From Conexibacter woesei Iso977N (lineage in GTDB: Bacteria; Actinomycetota; Thermoleophilia; Solirubrobacterales; Solirubrobacteraceae), in NCBI RefSeq assembly GCF_000424625.1, contig NZ_AUKG01000001.1, positions 806,001-870,000 on the forward strand: 64,000 nucleotides of DNA. The letters are read 5' to 3'. The notes under the pieces are model-generated. The model was not told the origin of the DNA. It made no database searches and was given only the letters and a program-made list of their open reading frames with translations. Positions 19,174 to 27,835 of the stretch are shown piece after piece (the first letter of the stretch is position 1; each line of letters starts with the position of its first letter). The position numbers and the translations under genes were made by a program.

Positions 19174-20585
19174 TCCTCGGGATCGACGACGGGACGACCG
19201 CCGTCAAGGTCGCCCTCTTCGACGACAACTTGAAAGAGCTCGCGAGCGCGCGCCGTCCGGTCCCGACCAGCAACCCGGCGCCCGGCCGCGTCGAGCAGGA
19301 CGCCGAGGCGGTGCTGGAGGCCGTGGTCGACGCCGTCGCCGAGGTCCTGCCCGCCGCCGAAGGCCGCCCGATCGACGCCGTCGGCCTCGACCACCAGGGC
19401 GAGTCGGTCCTCGCCTGGGACGCGGAGACCGGCACGCCCCGCTCGCCGATCATCGTCTGGCAGGACAAGCGCGGCTCCGACGCCTACAACAACGTCTCAC
19501 CCGCGCTCCTCGCCCGCACCGGCCTCCCGCCCGACCCCTACTTCTCGGCCCCCAAGCTGTCGTGGTTGGTCCGCGAGCTCGGAGGTGCCGGCGCGCGGCT
19601 CGGCACGGTCGACGCGTTCCTCTGCGACCGCCTCGGGGCGGGCAGCGCGACCGATGCGTCCACCGCGTCGCGCACCGCGCTGCAGTCGCTCGCCGCGCCG
19701 GGCGCGTGGGATCCGGAGCTGTGCGCGGCGTTCGGCATTCCGCGCGACGCGCTCCCGGCGATCGCGCCGACGACCGGCGACCTCGGCGTGCTGCGCCATC
19801 CGCGCTGGGGCGACGTCGCGCTGCCGCTGCGCGCGCGGGTCTGCGACCAGCAGGCGGCGCTGGCGGGCGCGGGGTGCGTCCGGCCCGGGATGACGAAGGC
19901 GACCTACGGCACCGGCGTGTTCGTCCTCGCCCACGCGGGCAGCGCGGTCCCGCACGCCGACGGCCTCCTGCCGACGATCGCGTGGGACTCCTCCGGGCGC
20001 GTCGAGTACGCGCTCGACGGCGGAGTCTTCACGGCGGGCGCGTTGTTGGAGTGGTTGACCGGGACGCTCGGCCTCGCCGCCGACCCGATCGCCCTCGACG
20101 CGCTCGCCGCGTCGGTCCCCGACACCGCCGGGGTCCGCGTCCTGCCGGCGCTGGCCGGTGCGGGCGCGCCGTACTGGAGGCCGGACGCGCGGGCGCTCGT
20201 CGCGGGCCTGACCGCTGCGGCGACCCCCGCGCACATCGCCCGCGCGGCGTTCGAGGCGATCGCCCACCGCGTGGCCGACATCCTCGACGCGGCGCCCGCG
20301 CCGGTCGCCGTCCTGCGCGTGGACGGCGGCCTGACGAACTCGGCGCTGCTCTGCCAGCTGCAGGCCGACCTCGCGCAGGTCCCGGTCGAGCGCGGCACGC
20401 CGGACGCCACCGTCACCGGTGCCGCCGGCCTCGCCCTCGTCGGCGCGGGCCTGCTGCCCGACACCACGGCGCTCGAGCCCCTCGCGCCGACCCTCGACCG
20501 CTTCGAGCCCCGGATCCCGCCGGCCGAAGCGGCGTCGCTGCGCGCCGCCTGGCGCAGCTTCGCCGCCGCGGCGCTGGGCCTCTAG
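19170..20585 (+). CDS. FGGY carbohydrate kinase, glycerol kinase-like
   Basis: A 471-residue ATP-dependent polyol or sugar kinase of the actin-like FGGY family. The N-terminal phosphate loop is ILGIDDGTTAVKVALFD; SPIIVWQDKR and KATYGTGVFVLAHAG resemble glycerol kinase (IVWQDRR, KNTYGTGCF). The second signature DGGLTNSALLCQLQADLAQ is complete. GTG 19170 overlaps the upstream stop as GTGA. The organisation suggests kinase plus two flavin oxidases acting in sequence on one substrate. Its stop interlocks by CTAG with the convergent YrdB gene. Confidence 0.9.
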   Translation: MILGIDDGTTAVKVALFDDNLKELASARRPVPTSNPAPGRVEQDAEAVLEAVVDAVAEVLPAAEGRPIDAVGLDHQGESVLAWDAETGTPRSPIIVWQDKRGSDAYNNVSPALLARTGLPPDPYFSAPKLSWLVRELGGAGARLGTVDAFLCDRLGAGSATDASTASRTALQSLAAPGAWDPELCAAFGIPRDALPAIAPTTGDLGVLRHPRWGDVALPLRARVCDQQAALAGAGCVRPGMTKATYGTGVFVLAHAGSAVPHADGLLPTIAWDSSGRVEYALDGGVFTAGALLEWLTGTLGLAADPIALDALAASVPDTAGVRVLPALAGAGAPYWRPDARALVAGLTAAATPAHIARAAFEAIAHRVADILDAAPAPVAVLRVDGGLTNSALLCQLQADLAQVPVERGTPDATVTGAAGLALVGAGLLPDTTALEPLAPTLDRFEPRIPPAEAASLRAAWRSFAAAALGL

Positions 20586-20884
20586 GCCCACTCGGGCTCC
20601 GGCAGCACCGCGATCAACCCCGAGTTGATCGCGACCAGCACGCCGAACGCGACCCCCAGCGGGCCGCCGAGCGCGACGGCGGCACCGAGCAGCACGACGG
20701 CCTGCGTGCCCAACCGCAGCACCTCGACCCTGAACCGCGCCTTCGGGGCCGCGAACAGCGCCCAGGCGACGACCGCCGCGGCAGCCACCAGGGGCCCCAG
20801 GCAGATCCCGAGCGCGACGAAGGCCACGATCTCGAGGAAGAACCGGGCGACGGCGTTGGCCGCGGAGACGAGCGGAATGAGCAT
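20582..20884 (-). CDS. YrdB-like (DUF2568) membrane protein
   Basis: A 100-residue integral membrane protein with four hydrophobic segments: FFLEIVAFVALGICL, VAAAAVVAWALF, VVLLGAAVALG and AFGVLVAINSGLIAV. RFXVEVLRLGTQA in the middle resembles YrdB/DUF2568. ATG 20884 is chosen because a near-consensus promoter ends eight bases upstream, giving a leaderless message; there is no ribosome site. Function unknown. Confidence 0.75.
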   Translation of the reverse strand: MLIPLVSAANAVARFFLEIVAFVALGICLGPLVAAAAVVAWALFAAPKARFRVEVLRLGTQAVVLLGAAVALGGPLGVAFGVLVAINSGLIAVLPEPEWA

Positions 20885-20891
20885 GCATCGC

Positions 20892-20920
20892 AAATTAACT
20901 ATGAGCATTAGTTTTGTCAA
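20892..20920 (-). promoter_or_regulatory. Promoter of the yrdB-like gene with internal dyad
   Basis: On the minus strand TTGACA (20920-20915), a 17-base spacer, and TAATTT (20897-20892); transcription would begin at or next to the ATG at 20884. The spacer region carries AACTA-N7-TAGTT (on the plus strand AACTATGAGCATTAGTT, 20898-20914), a dyad well placed to occlude polymerase. One of the most consensus-like promoters in the window. Confidence 0.75.
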
Positions 20921-20966
20921 GCCAGGGAATCGCGCTCTACCTCATCGGGACATGGCAATCGAGATG

Positions 20967-20990
20967 ACAGAAATTGAAATCTGTTATTCT
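20967..20990 (+). promoter_or_regulatory. Aldo/keto reductase promoter/operator
   Basis: TATTCT at 20985-20990 lies seven bases before ATG 20998 and is a good -10 for a leaderless start. Immediately upstream ACAGA-N8-TCTGT (20967-20984) is an imperfect dyad in an AT-rich patch, a likely regulator site. Confidence 0.5.
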
Positions 20991-20997
20991 TATTCCC

Positions 20998-21996
20998 ATG
21001 GACACGACGACATTGGGAACCACCGGCCCGCAGGTCTCCGCGATTGGCCTCGGCGCCATGGGCATGTCGGACCTCTACGGCCCGGCCGATCGGGACGAGT
21101 CGATCGCCACGATCGACGCCGCGCTCGACGCGGGCGTCTCGCTGATCGACACCGGCGACTTCTACGGGATGGGCCGCAACGAGCTGCTGATCGCCGAGGC
21201 GCTGCGCGGCCGCAACCGCGACGACGTGGCGATCTCCGTCAAGTTCGGCGCGCTGCGCGACCCCGACGGCAACTGGCTCGCCCACGCCGCGCACCCGGAC
21301 TTCGTGAAGTCCTCGCTCGCCTACACGCTCAACCGCCTCGGCACCGACCACATCGACGTCTACCGCCCGGCGCGCGTCGATCCGGACGTGCCGATCGAGG
21401 AGACCGTCGGTGCCATCAAGGAGATGGTCGATGCCGGCCACGTCCGCCACATCGGGCTCTCCGAGGCGGGCGCCGACACGATCCGCCGCGCCGCCGCGGT
21501 CGCTCCGATCAGCGACGTGCAGATCGAGTACAGCGTGATCTCGCGCGGCATCGAGGCCGACATCCTGCCGACGACGCGCGAGCTCGGCATCGGCATCACC
21601 GCCTACGGCGTCCTCAGCCGCGGCCTGCTCTCCGGCCACTGGACCCCCGACCGCGACCTCGCCGCCAACGACTTCCGCGGCTTCAGCCCGCGCTTCCAGG
21701 GCGACAACCTCCAGCACAACCTCGACCTCGTGCAGCAGCTGACGCAGATCGCGGACCGCAAGGGCGTCACGACCGCGCAGATCGCGATCGCCTGGGTCGC
21801 CGCGCAGTCGCAGGGCGACATCGTCCCGCTGATCGGCGCCCGTCGCCGCGACCGCCTCACCGAGGCCCTCGGCGCCCTCGACATCACCCTCACCCCCGAC
21901 GACCTCGCCGCCATCGACGCCGCCATCCCACCCGGCGCCGCCGCAGGCGACCGGTACGCTGCGGCCCAGATGGCGCACCTCGACTCCGAGCAGTGA
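20998..21996 (+). CDS. Aldo/keto reductase
   Basis: A 332-residue NADPH-dependent (beta/alpha)8 reductase of the AKR superfamily. The catalytic Asp and Tyr lie in LIDTGDFYGMG and the Lys in ISVKFGAL. The fourth residue of the usual tetrad, a His, is replaced: the strand reads VYRPARVDP where many family members have an H-R-x-D-P sequence. C-terminal NADP-binding residues are in LIGARRRDRLTEAL. ATG 20998 is preferred over an in-frame upstream start at 20974 because it directly follows the -10 box. Downstream a TetR gene on the same strand may regulate it. Confidence 0.9.
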   Translation: MDTTTLGTTGPQVSAIGLGAMGMSDLYGPADRDESIATIDAALDAGVSLIDTGDFYGMGRNELLIAEALRGRNRDDVAISVKFGALRDPDGNWLAHAAHPDFVKSSLAYTLNRLGTDHIDVYRPARVDPDVPIEETVGAIKEMVDAGHVRHIGLSEAGADTIRRAAAVAPISDVQIEYSVISRGIEADILPTTRELGIGITAYGVLSRGLLSGHWTPDRDLAANDFRGFSPRFQGDNLQHNLDLVQQLTQIADRKGVTTAQIAIAWVAAQSQGDIVPLIGARRRDRLTEALGALDITLTPDDLAAIDAAIPPGAAAGDRYAAAQMAHLDSEQ

Positions 21997-22056
21997 CCCG
22001 TTGACCCGCCGCCACCCCGAGCAGAGCCACCCCGAGCCTCGGGAAGTGACCGGGCG

Positions 22057-22683
22057 ATGACTCCGGACGGCCCGCTCACCTCCGAGCAGATCCTGGCCGC
22101 GGCGGAGGATGCGCTGCGGCGGTTCGGACCGGCCAAGGCGACGGTGGTCGACGTCGCCCGGGCGCTCGGGGTCAGCCACGGGTCGGTCTACCGGCACTTC
22201 CCGTCGAAGTCCGCGCTACGTGGCGCGGTCACGGCCGAGTGGCTGGCCCGGATCGCCGGGCCGCTCGACGTCGTCGCCGACACCGAGACCCCAGCGCCCG
22301 AGCGGCTGCACACCTGGCTGCGCGCGCTGATCGACGCCAAGCGCTCGCGTGCCGCCGAGGATCCCGAGCTGTTCGAGACCTACATGATCCTCGTCGAGGA
22401 GTCCTCTGCGGCGGTGCAGGAACATGTGGAACATCTCGCGGCGTCGCTGACGAAGATCGTCGCCGACGGCGTCCAGCGCGGCGAGCTCGTCGCCGACGAT
22501 CCGGCCGCCACCGGCCGCGCGATCCTCGACGCGACCGCCCGCTTCCACAACCCGACCCACCGCCAGGAGTGGTCGGACCCGCAGATCGACGACCAGTTCG
22601 AAGCCGTCTGGTCCCTGCTCCTCAAGGGCCTGACCAAGGGCCTCAAGAAGCACGCCAAGGCCGCGCGCGCCGCGGCGAGCTAG
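22057..22683 (+). CDS. TetR-family regulator
   Basis: A 208-residue repressor. The HTH spans about residues 9-55 (EQILAAAEDALRRFG, VVDVARALGVSHGSVYRHFPSKSALRGAV). The C-terminal ligand domain (FETYMILVEESSAAVQEHVEHLAASL) is of the TetR_C_11/YbiH-like type often seen in actinobacteria. It follows the aldo/keto reductase by 60 bp and may be its regulator. The stop codon interlocks with that of the convergent lhr gene by CTAG. Confidence 0.88.
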   Translation: MTPDGPLTSEQILAAAEDALRRFGPAKATVVDVARALGVSHGSVYRHFPSKSALRGAVTAEWLARIAGPLDVVADTETPAPERLHTWLRALIDAKRSRAAEDPELFETYMILVEESSAAVQEHVEHLAASLTKIVADGVQRGELVADDPAATGRAILDATARFHNPTHRQEWSDPQIDDQFEAVWSLLLKGLTKGLKKHAKAARAAAS

Positions 22684-25600
22684 GCGCTCAGCGTCAGCTT
22701 CCGCGGCCCGGCGCGGAAGCCGACCTCGATCAGCAGCGACTCGAGGTCGCTTCCGACGACGGGCTCGCCGTCCACGCGCTCGAGCGACAGCTTCAACTTG
22801 CGATCCCTCTTGAAGAAGGTGGTCAGCGCCTCGAGCGCCGGGACCAGGCGCGGGTCGTTGCGTTCCACCAGCACCTGCAGGCCGCGGCCGCCGCGCTCGA
22901 TGTAGACGACGGGCTCGGAGCCGGCCAGGACGACGTACGCCCCCGCCGCGCGCGCGGGCTTGGCGCGTGAGTCCGTGGAGTCCTCGCGCTTCGGCCAGGA
23001 CAGCGCCGCGCCGTAGGGCTGGGCCGGGTCGGTCGCGGCGAGCACGACCGGCGGTGCTTCCGACGCGCGGTCGGCCTGGGTGCGGAGGCGCTCGACGGCG
23101 CCGGGCAGCGCGAACTGCGCGCCGCCGAGGCCCTCGACGAAGTAGCCGCGGCGGCAGACGCCGAGCGTCTCCAGCGTCGACAGGGAGTCGTACAACGCGC
23201 TGAAGCCGCCGGGCACGCCCTCGGCCAGGACGTGCTCGCGGGTGATGATCCCGTAGCGCTCCAGCAGCAGCTCGGCGATCGTGCGGCGCCGCGCGGCCGG
23301 ATCCTCCAGGCCGCCGGCGAACAGCGGCGCGGTCAGGCCCCAACGGCCCTGGACCTGCGCGGCGGCCCCGGTCCCGCGGCGCGAGGCGAAGCGCGTCCCC
23401 GCGCGACCACCGCGCGCGCCGCCGGCGCCGCGCTGCGCCCGCGCGAGCGTGAGCCGCGGCGCGCGCAGCGGTGCGAACGCGTCGTTGGTCACCTCGCCCG
23501 CCCACACCAGGTCCCAGAGCGCTTCCTGGATGTCCTCCGGCGCGGCGTCGAGCTGCGCCAGGAAGTCGGTGAAGAAGCACGGCGACCGCTCCAGCCGCGC
23601 GCGCAGGAGATCATGCACTTCGCCCTCGGGACGCTCCACGCCCCCGCGCACCCACGGCGCGCCCAGCGCGGCCGCGTCCTCGCGGAAATACAGCGCGACG
23701 CGCCCGGAGTTCCGCCCCAGCGCGCCCGCGCCGACCCAGACGACCTCGCCCGACGCGCACAGCTGGTCCAGCCACACCGGCGAGTACGCGCCGACGCGGC
23801 GCGGCAGCACGTCGCGCTCCCAGACGTCGGCGGGCAGCGCCAGCCCCTGCAAGGGCACCAACATCTCGCGCAGCCGGTCGATCCCCGCGCCCGCGGCCGC
23901 GTGCCGGTCCACGCCCATCCACGACGGCAGGAACGCGCCCAGCGCGAGCTGATCGGTCGCCTCGATCTCCCTGCGCAGCACGGCCAGCGACGCGCGCCGG
24001 ATGCGGCGCAGCACGTCCGGGTCACACCACTCGCGCCCGGACCCGCCCGGGCGCAGCTCGCCCTGGACCAACCCGCCCGAGGTCTCCAACGCCGCCAACG
24101 CCGACGACACGTCCACGCCGTACCGCGCGCCCACGTCCGCCGTCGTGAACGGCCCGTGCGTCCGCGCGTACCGCGCGAGCACGCGCTCCATCGGCTTCTC
24201 GACCGACTCCAGGAACGCCGCCGGCAGCCCGCCCGGCGGCACCGCGCCGAACGCGTCGCGGTACAGGCCCGCGTCGTCGGCCGCGATCCAGCGCTCCTCG
24301 CCGCCGACGCGCAATCGGACCGCCCGGCGCTCGTCGACCAACGACGACAACAACGCATCCGAATCAAGAGCACCAAGAACGCGCGCCCGGACCTCCCCGG
24401 CCGAGAGATCGCCCACCCGCCGCAGCACGTCGGCAAGCGCATCCCGGTCCGTCGCCTGCATCCGCTCCGACGTGTGCTGCAGGTCGGCCTCGACCAGCTC
24501 CAGCGCGTCGGCATCGATGAGGTCGCGCAGCTCCTCCTGCCCGAGCAGCTCGCGCAGCAGGTCGCGGTCCAGCGACAACGCCGCCGCCCGCCGCTCCGCG
24601 TTCGGCGTGTCGCCCTCGTACATGTACGTCGCGACGTAGTCGAACAACAACGACGACGCGAACGGCGACGCGGTCCGCGTCTCCACCTCGACCATGCCCA
24701 GCTCACGCGAGTGCAAGCCGGACAACAACTCGATCAGCCCCGGGACGTCCAGCACATCCCGCAGGCACTCGCGGTACGTCTCCAAGATGATGGGGAAGTC
24801 GCTGTACTCCTTGGCGACCTCCAGCAGCGACTGGGCCTTCAGCCGCTGCTGCCACAGCGGCGTCCGCTTGCCCGGGTACGCGCGCGGGATCAGCAGCGCG
24901 CGCCCCGCGTTCTCGCGGAACCGCGCGCCGAACAGCGCCGACGAACCAAGTTCACCGACAACGGCGTCCTCGACCTCGTCGGGATCCAGCAGCACCAGGT
25001 CGGCGCCCGGCGCCTCGTCCGCATCCGGGAGGTGCACGATGATCCCGTCGTCGGACCAGATCGCGTCGGACTCCAGCCCCAGCTCGTCGCGGATCCGCGC
25101 GCTCAGCGCCAGCGCCCACGCCGCGTGCACGCGCCCGCCGTACGGCGACAGCACGCACAGCCGCCAGTCGCCGATCTCGTCGCGGAACCGCTCGACCACG
25201 ATCGTCTGATCCGACGGCACCACCCGCGTCGCCGCCTGCTGCTCCTGGAGGAAGTCCACCAGGTTGCGCGCGGCCAGCGCGTCCAAGTCATAGTCCTTCT
25301 CCAGCAGCGCGGGCGTCTGCTCCACCGCCCAGCGCGAGAACTCGCCGATCGCCCTGCCCAGCTCCTTCGGGCGCCCAACGCTGTCGCCCTTCCAGAACGG
25401 CACCGCGCCCGGCACGCCCGGCGCCGGCGTCACGACGACGCGATCGCGCTGGATCTCCTCGATCCGCCACGACGACGCGCCGAGCAGGAACGTCTGCCCC
25501 GGCCGCGCCTCGTAGACCATCTCCTCGTCCAGCTCGCCGACGCGCCGCCCGTCGGGCAGCACGACCGCGTACAGCCCGCGGTCCGGGATCGTCCCCGCGT

Positions 25601-27116
25601 TGGTGATCGCCAGCGCGCGGGCGCCCTTGCGCGGCCGGACGGTCCCGGCGACGCGGTCCCAGACCACGCGCGGGCGCAGCTCGCTGAACTCCTGCGACGG
25701 GTAGCGCCCGTCGAGCATGTCCAGCACGTTCTCGAACACCGGGCGCGTCAGCTCGGCGTAGGTGTAGGTCTTGGTGACCAACCCGTACAGGTCGTCGACC
25801 AGCAGCGACGCGTTCTCGTCGTCGGCTTCCACGCCCGCGGCGATCGCCACGATCTGCTGGCAGAGCACGTCCAGCGGGTTGCGCGGGACGACCGTCGGCT
25901 CGATCTTGCCCTCGCGCATGAGCTTGACGACGACCGCGCACTCCAGGAGGTCCGCACGGAACTTCGGGAAGATCCGGCCCTTCGAGACGTCGCCGACGGA
26001 GTGCCCCGCGCGCCCGATCCGCTGCAGCCCGCGCGAGACCGACTTCGGCGACTCGACCTGCAGCACCAGGTCGACCGCGCCCATGTCGATGCCCAGCTCC
26101 AAGGAGGACGTCGCCACCAGGCACGGCAGCTGCCCGGCCTTCAGCTGCTCCTCGACCACCAGCCGCTCCTCGCGCGCCAACGAGCCATGGTGTGCGCGCG
26201 CGATCTCTGCCTCGGCCAGCTCGTTCAGGCGCAGCGCGAGCCGTTCCGCGCCGCGCCGGTTGTTGACGAAGATGATCGTCGAGCGGTGCGCCTGCACCAG
26301 CTCGAGCAACTGCGGGTACATCGCCGGCCAGATCGACCTGCGCGTCGCCTCGCTGCCACCCGGCGTCGGCTCCAGCGGGTCCAGCGGCGCGCTCTGCTCC
26401 GGCTCGACCATCGACTCGACCGGGACCTGGATCTTCACGTCCAGCGGCTTGCGCACGCCCGCGTCGACGATCCGGCACGTCCGCGACGGGCCGACCATGA
26501 AGCGGCCGACCTCCTCCAGCGGGTTCTGCGTCGCGCTCAGCCCGATGCGCTGCGGGTCGCGCCCGTGCTCCTCCTGGACGAGCGCGCTCAGCCGCTCCAG
26601 CGTCAGCGCCATGTGCGCGCCGCGCTTGGTCGACGCCACCGCGTGGATCTCGTCGATGATCACCGCCTCGACGTCTCGCAGCACATCGCGCGCGCCCGAG
26701 GTCAACATGAGGTACAACGACTCGGGCGTCGTGATCAGCACGTCCGGCGGCGTGCGCCGCATCTGCGCGCGCTCCTTCTGCGGCGTGTCGCCGGTCCGGA
26801 TGCCGACCCTCAGCGTCGCGCCGATCCCGACCAGCGGCGCCTGCAGGTTGCGCTCGACGTCGTAGGACAGCGCCTTCAGCGGCGAGACGTAGACGACGCG
26901 GATGCCGGTGCCGTCCTCGCGCGGCGTGTTCGTCAGGCGATCGAGCGACCACAGGAACGCGGCGAGCGTCTTGCCCGACCCGGTCGGCGCGCTGATCAGG
27001 ACGTGCTCGCCCGTGGCGATCGCCGGCCACGCCTGCTCCTGCACCGCCGTCGGCCCTTCGAACGCGCGTGCGAACCAGTCCTGCGTCTGGGGGCTGAACA
27101 CGGAGAGAGCGGACAT
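22680..27116 (-). CDS. lhr: Lhr-family ATP-dependent helicase
   Basis: A 1478-residue superfamily 2 DNA helicase, the usual length of bacterial Lhr (about 1500). The Q-motif area TAVQEQAWPAIATG, Walker A APTGSGKT at residues 43-50, the DEIH box, SATQNP (motif III) and the motif VI IGRAGHSVG follow in order, then the winged-helix and beta-barrel Lhr core and the long Lhr C-terminal domain (heavy Trp/Arg content). The reading frame extends further upstream but conservation starts at MSALSVF; ATG 27116 or 27128 is possible. Lhr proteins act in DNA repair, including stalled-fork and interstrand-crosslink responses. Confidence 0.95.
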   Translation of the reverse strand: MSALSVFSPQTQDWFARAFEGPTAVQEQAWPAIATGEHVLISAPTGSGKTLAAFLWSLDRLTNTPREDGTGIRVVYVSPLKALSYDVERNLQAPLVGIGATLRVGIRTGDTPQKERAQMRRTPPDVLITTPESLYLMLTSGARDVLRDVEAVIIDEIHAVASTKRGAHMALTLERLSALVQEEHGRDPQRIGLSATQNPLEEVGRFMVGPSRTCRIVDAGVRKPLDVKIQVPVESMVEPEQSAPLDPLEPTPGGSEATRRSIWPAMYPQLLELVQAHRSTIIFVNNRRGAERLALRLNELAEAEIARAHHGSLAREERLVVEEQLKAGQLPCLVATSSLELGIDMGAVDLVLQVESPKSVSRGLQRIGRAGHSVGDVSKGRIFPKFRADLLECAVVVKLMREGKIEPTVVPRNPLDVLCQQIVAIAAGVEADDENASLLVDDLYGLVTKTYTYAELTRPVFENVLDMLDGRYPSQEFSELRPRVVWDRVAGTVRPRKGARALAITNAGTIPDRGLYAVVLPDGRRVGELDEEMVYEARPGQTFLLGASSWRIEEIQRDRVVVTPAPGVPGAVPFWKGDSVGRPKELGRAIGEFSRWAVEQTPALLEKDYDLDALAARNLVDFLQEQQAATRVVPSDQTIVVERFRDEIGDWRLCVLSPYGGRVHAAWALALSARIRDELGLESDAIWSDDGIIVHLPDADEAPGADLVLLDPDEVEDAVVGELGSSALFGARFRENAGRALLIPRAYPGKRTPLWQQRLKAQSLLEVAKEYSDFPIILETYRECLRDVLDVPGLIELLSGLHSRELGMVEVETRTASPFASSLLFDYVATYMYEGDTPNAERRAAALSLDRDLLRELLGQEELRDLIDADALELVEADLQHTSERMQATDRDALADVLRRVGDLSAGEVRARVLGALDSDALLSSLVDERRAVRLRVGGEERWIAADDAGLYRDAFGAVPPGGLPAAFLESVEKPMERVLARYARTHGPFTTADVGARYGVDVSSALAALETSGGLVQGELRPGGSGREWCDPDVLRRIRRASLAVLRREIEATDQLALGAFLPSWMGVDRHAAAGAGIDRLREMLVPLQGLALPADVWERDVLPRRVGAYSPVWLDQLCASGEVVWVGAGALGRNSGRVALYFREDAAALGAPWVRGGVERPEGEVHDLLRARLERSPCFFTDFLAQLDAAPEDIQEALWDLVWAGEVTNDAFAPLRAPRLTLARAQRGAGGARGGRAGTRFASRRGTGAAAQVQGRWGLTAPLFAGGLEDPAARRRTIAELLLERYGIITREHVLAEGVPGGFSALYDSLSTLETLGVCRRGYFVEGLGGAQFALPGAVERLRTQADRASEAPPVVLAATDPAQPYGAALSWPKREDSTDSRAKPARAAGAYVVLAGSEPVVYIERGGRGLQVLVERNDPRLVPALEALTTFFKRDRKLKLSLERVDGEPVVGSDLESLLIEVGFRAGPRKLTLSA

Positions 27117-27169
27117 GAGCGGACACATCAGGGTACGTCGCGCCGCCGTGCGGTCGATCAGCCTTGCGG

Positions 27170-27733
27170 TCAGCTTCGGTCCGCGGCGGGCCAGGCCCGC
27201 ATCGCGGTCGCCGCGATCGCCCGCAGCTGCGCCGCGCTCGCGCCGTCGCGGGCGCGCGCCGACATGCCGCTGATGACCGCGTCGTAGAACGCGGTCAGCC
27301 CGGTCACGTCGGTGCCCTTGGGCAGGTCGCCGTCCTTGACGCCGCGCGCGATCCGGGTGCGCAGCCGCGCTGCGGCGCGCTGGCGCTGCTCGCCCAGCCG
27401 CGGCTCGGAGTGCACGAAGCAGCCGCGCGGCCGGTCGCGGTGCGTGTAGTCGGACGCGGCCGCGTCGAGCATCGCCGCGACCGCCTCGCGCGCGGTCCCG
27501 CCGGGGGCCAGCAGCGGCGGGACGACACCGCCGCCGCCGGCGGCCTGGTAGCGCGCGACGGCCTCGTCGAACAGCTGCTCCTTGTCGCCGAACGCGGCGT
27601 AGAGCGACGGCGCGGCGATCCCCATGGCCTTGGTCAGGTCGGCGATCGACGTGCGCTCGTAGCCGTTGGCCCAGAAGGCCTCGACGGCCTGGTCGAGGGC
27701 GGCGTCGCGGTCGAAGGAGCGGGGGCGGGCCAT
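27170..27733 (-). CDS. TetR-family regulator
   Basis: A 187-residue TetR protein starting MARPRSFDRDAALDQAVEAFW, with HTH SIADLTKAMGIAAPSLYAAFGDKEQLFDEAV and a C-terminal domain bearing RPRGCFVHSEPRL, the form typical of TetR_C_16-like regulators of oxidoreductases (for example RutR/AcuR relatives). It is divergent from an SDR gene at 27836, which it probably represses. ATG 27733 fits the family start better than the in-frame ATG at 27745. Confidence 0.88.
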   Translation of the reverse strand: MARPRSFDRDAALDQAVEAFWANGYERTSIADLTKAMGIAAPSLYAAFGDKEQLFDEAVARYQAAGGGGVVPPLLAPGGTAREAVAAMLDAAASDYTHRDRPRGCFVHSEPRLGEQRQRAAARLRTRIARGVKDGDLPKGTDVTGLTAFYDAVISGMSARARDGASAAQLRAIAATAMRAWPAADRS

Positions 27734-27797
27734 GGCTGACTTCAATTCTATAGCGCTCGTTCAAGAACCTGCTACGGTGCGCGTCATCGCAGTTCTG

Positions 27798-27809
27798 TAT
27801 CGATCGATA
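27798..27809. promoter_or_regulatory. Palindrome in the TetR-SDR divergent gap
   Basis: TATCGATCGATA is a perfect 12-bp palindrome 26 bases before the SDR start codon. A second short dyad GTTC-AA-GAAC lies near 27760. Either could be the TetR site; the divergent arrangement supports it, but half-site repetition is weak. Confidence 0.45.
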
Positions 27810-27835
27810 AACAACTGAGAGGCAAGGACATCATC

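Noticed and set aside
27117-27764. Extension of lhr upstream through the TetR region
   Set aside because: The frame stays open, but TetR is clearly encoded here in another frame and Lhr conservation starts near 27116.
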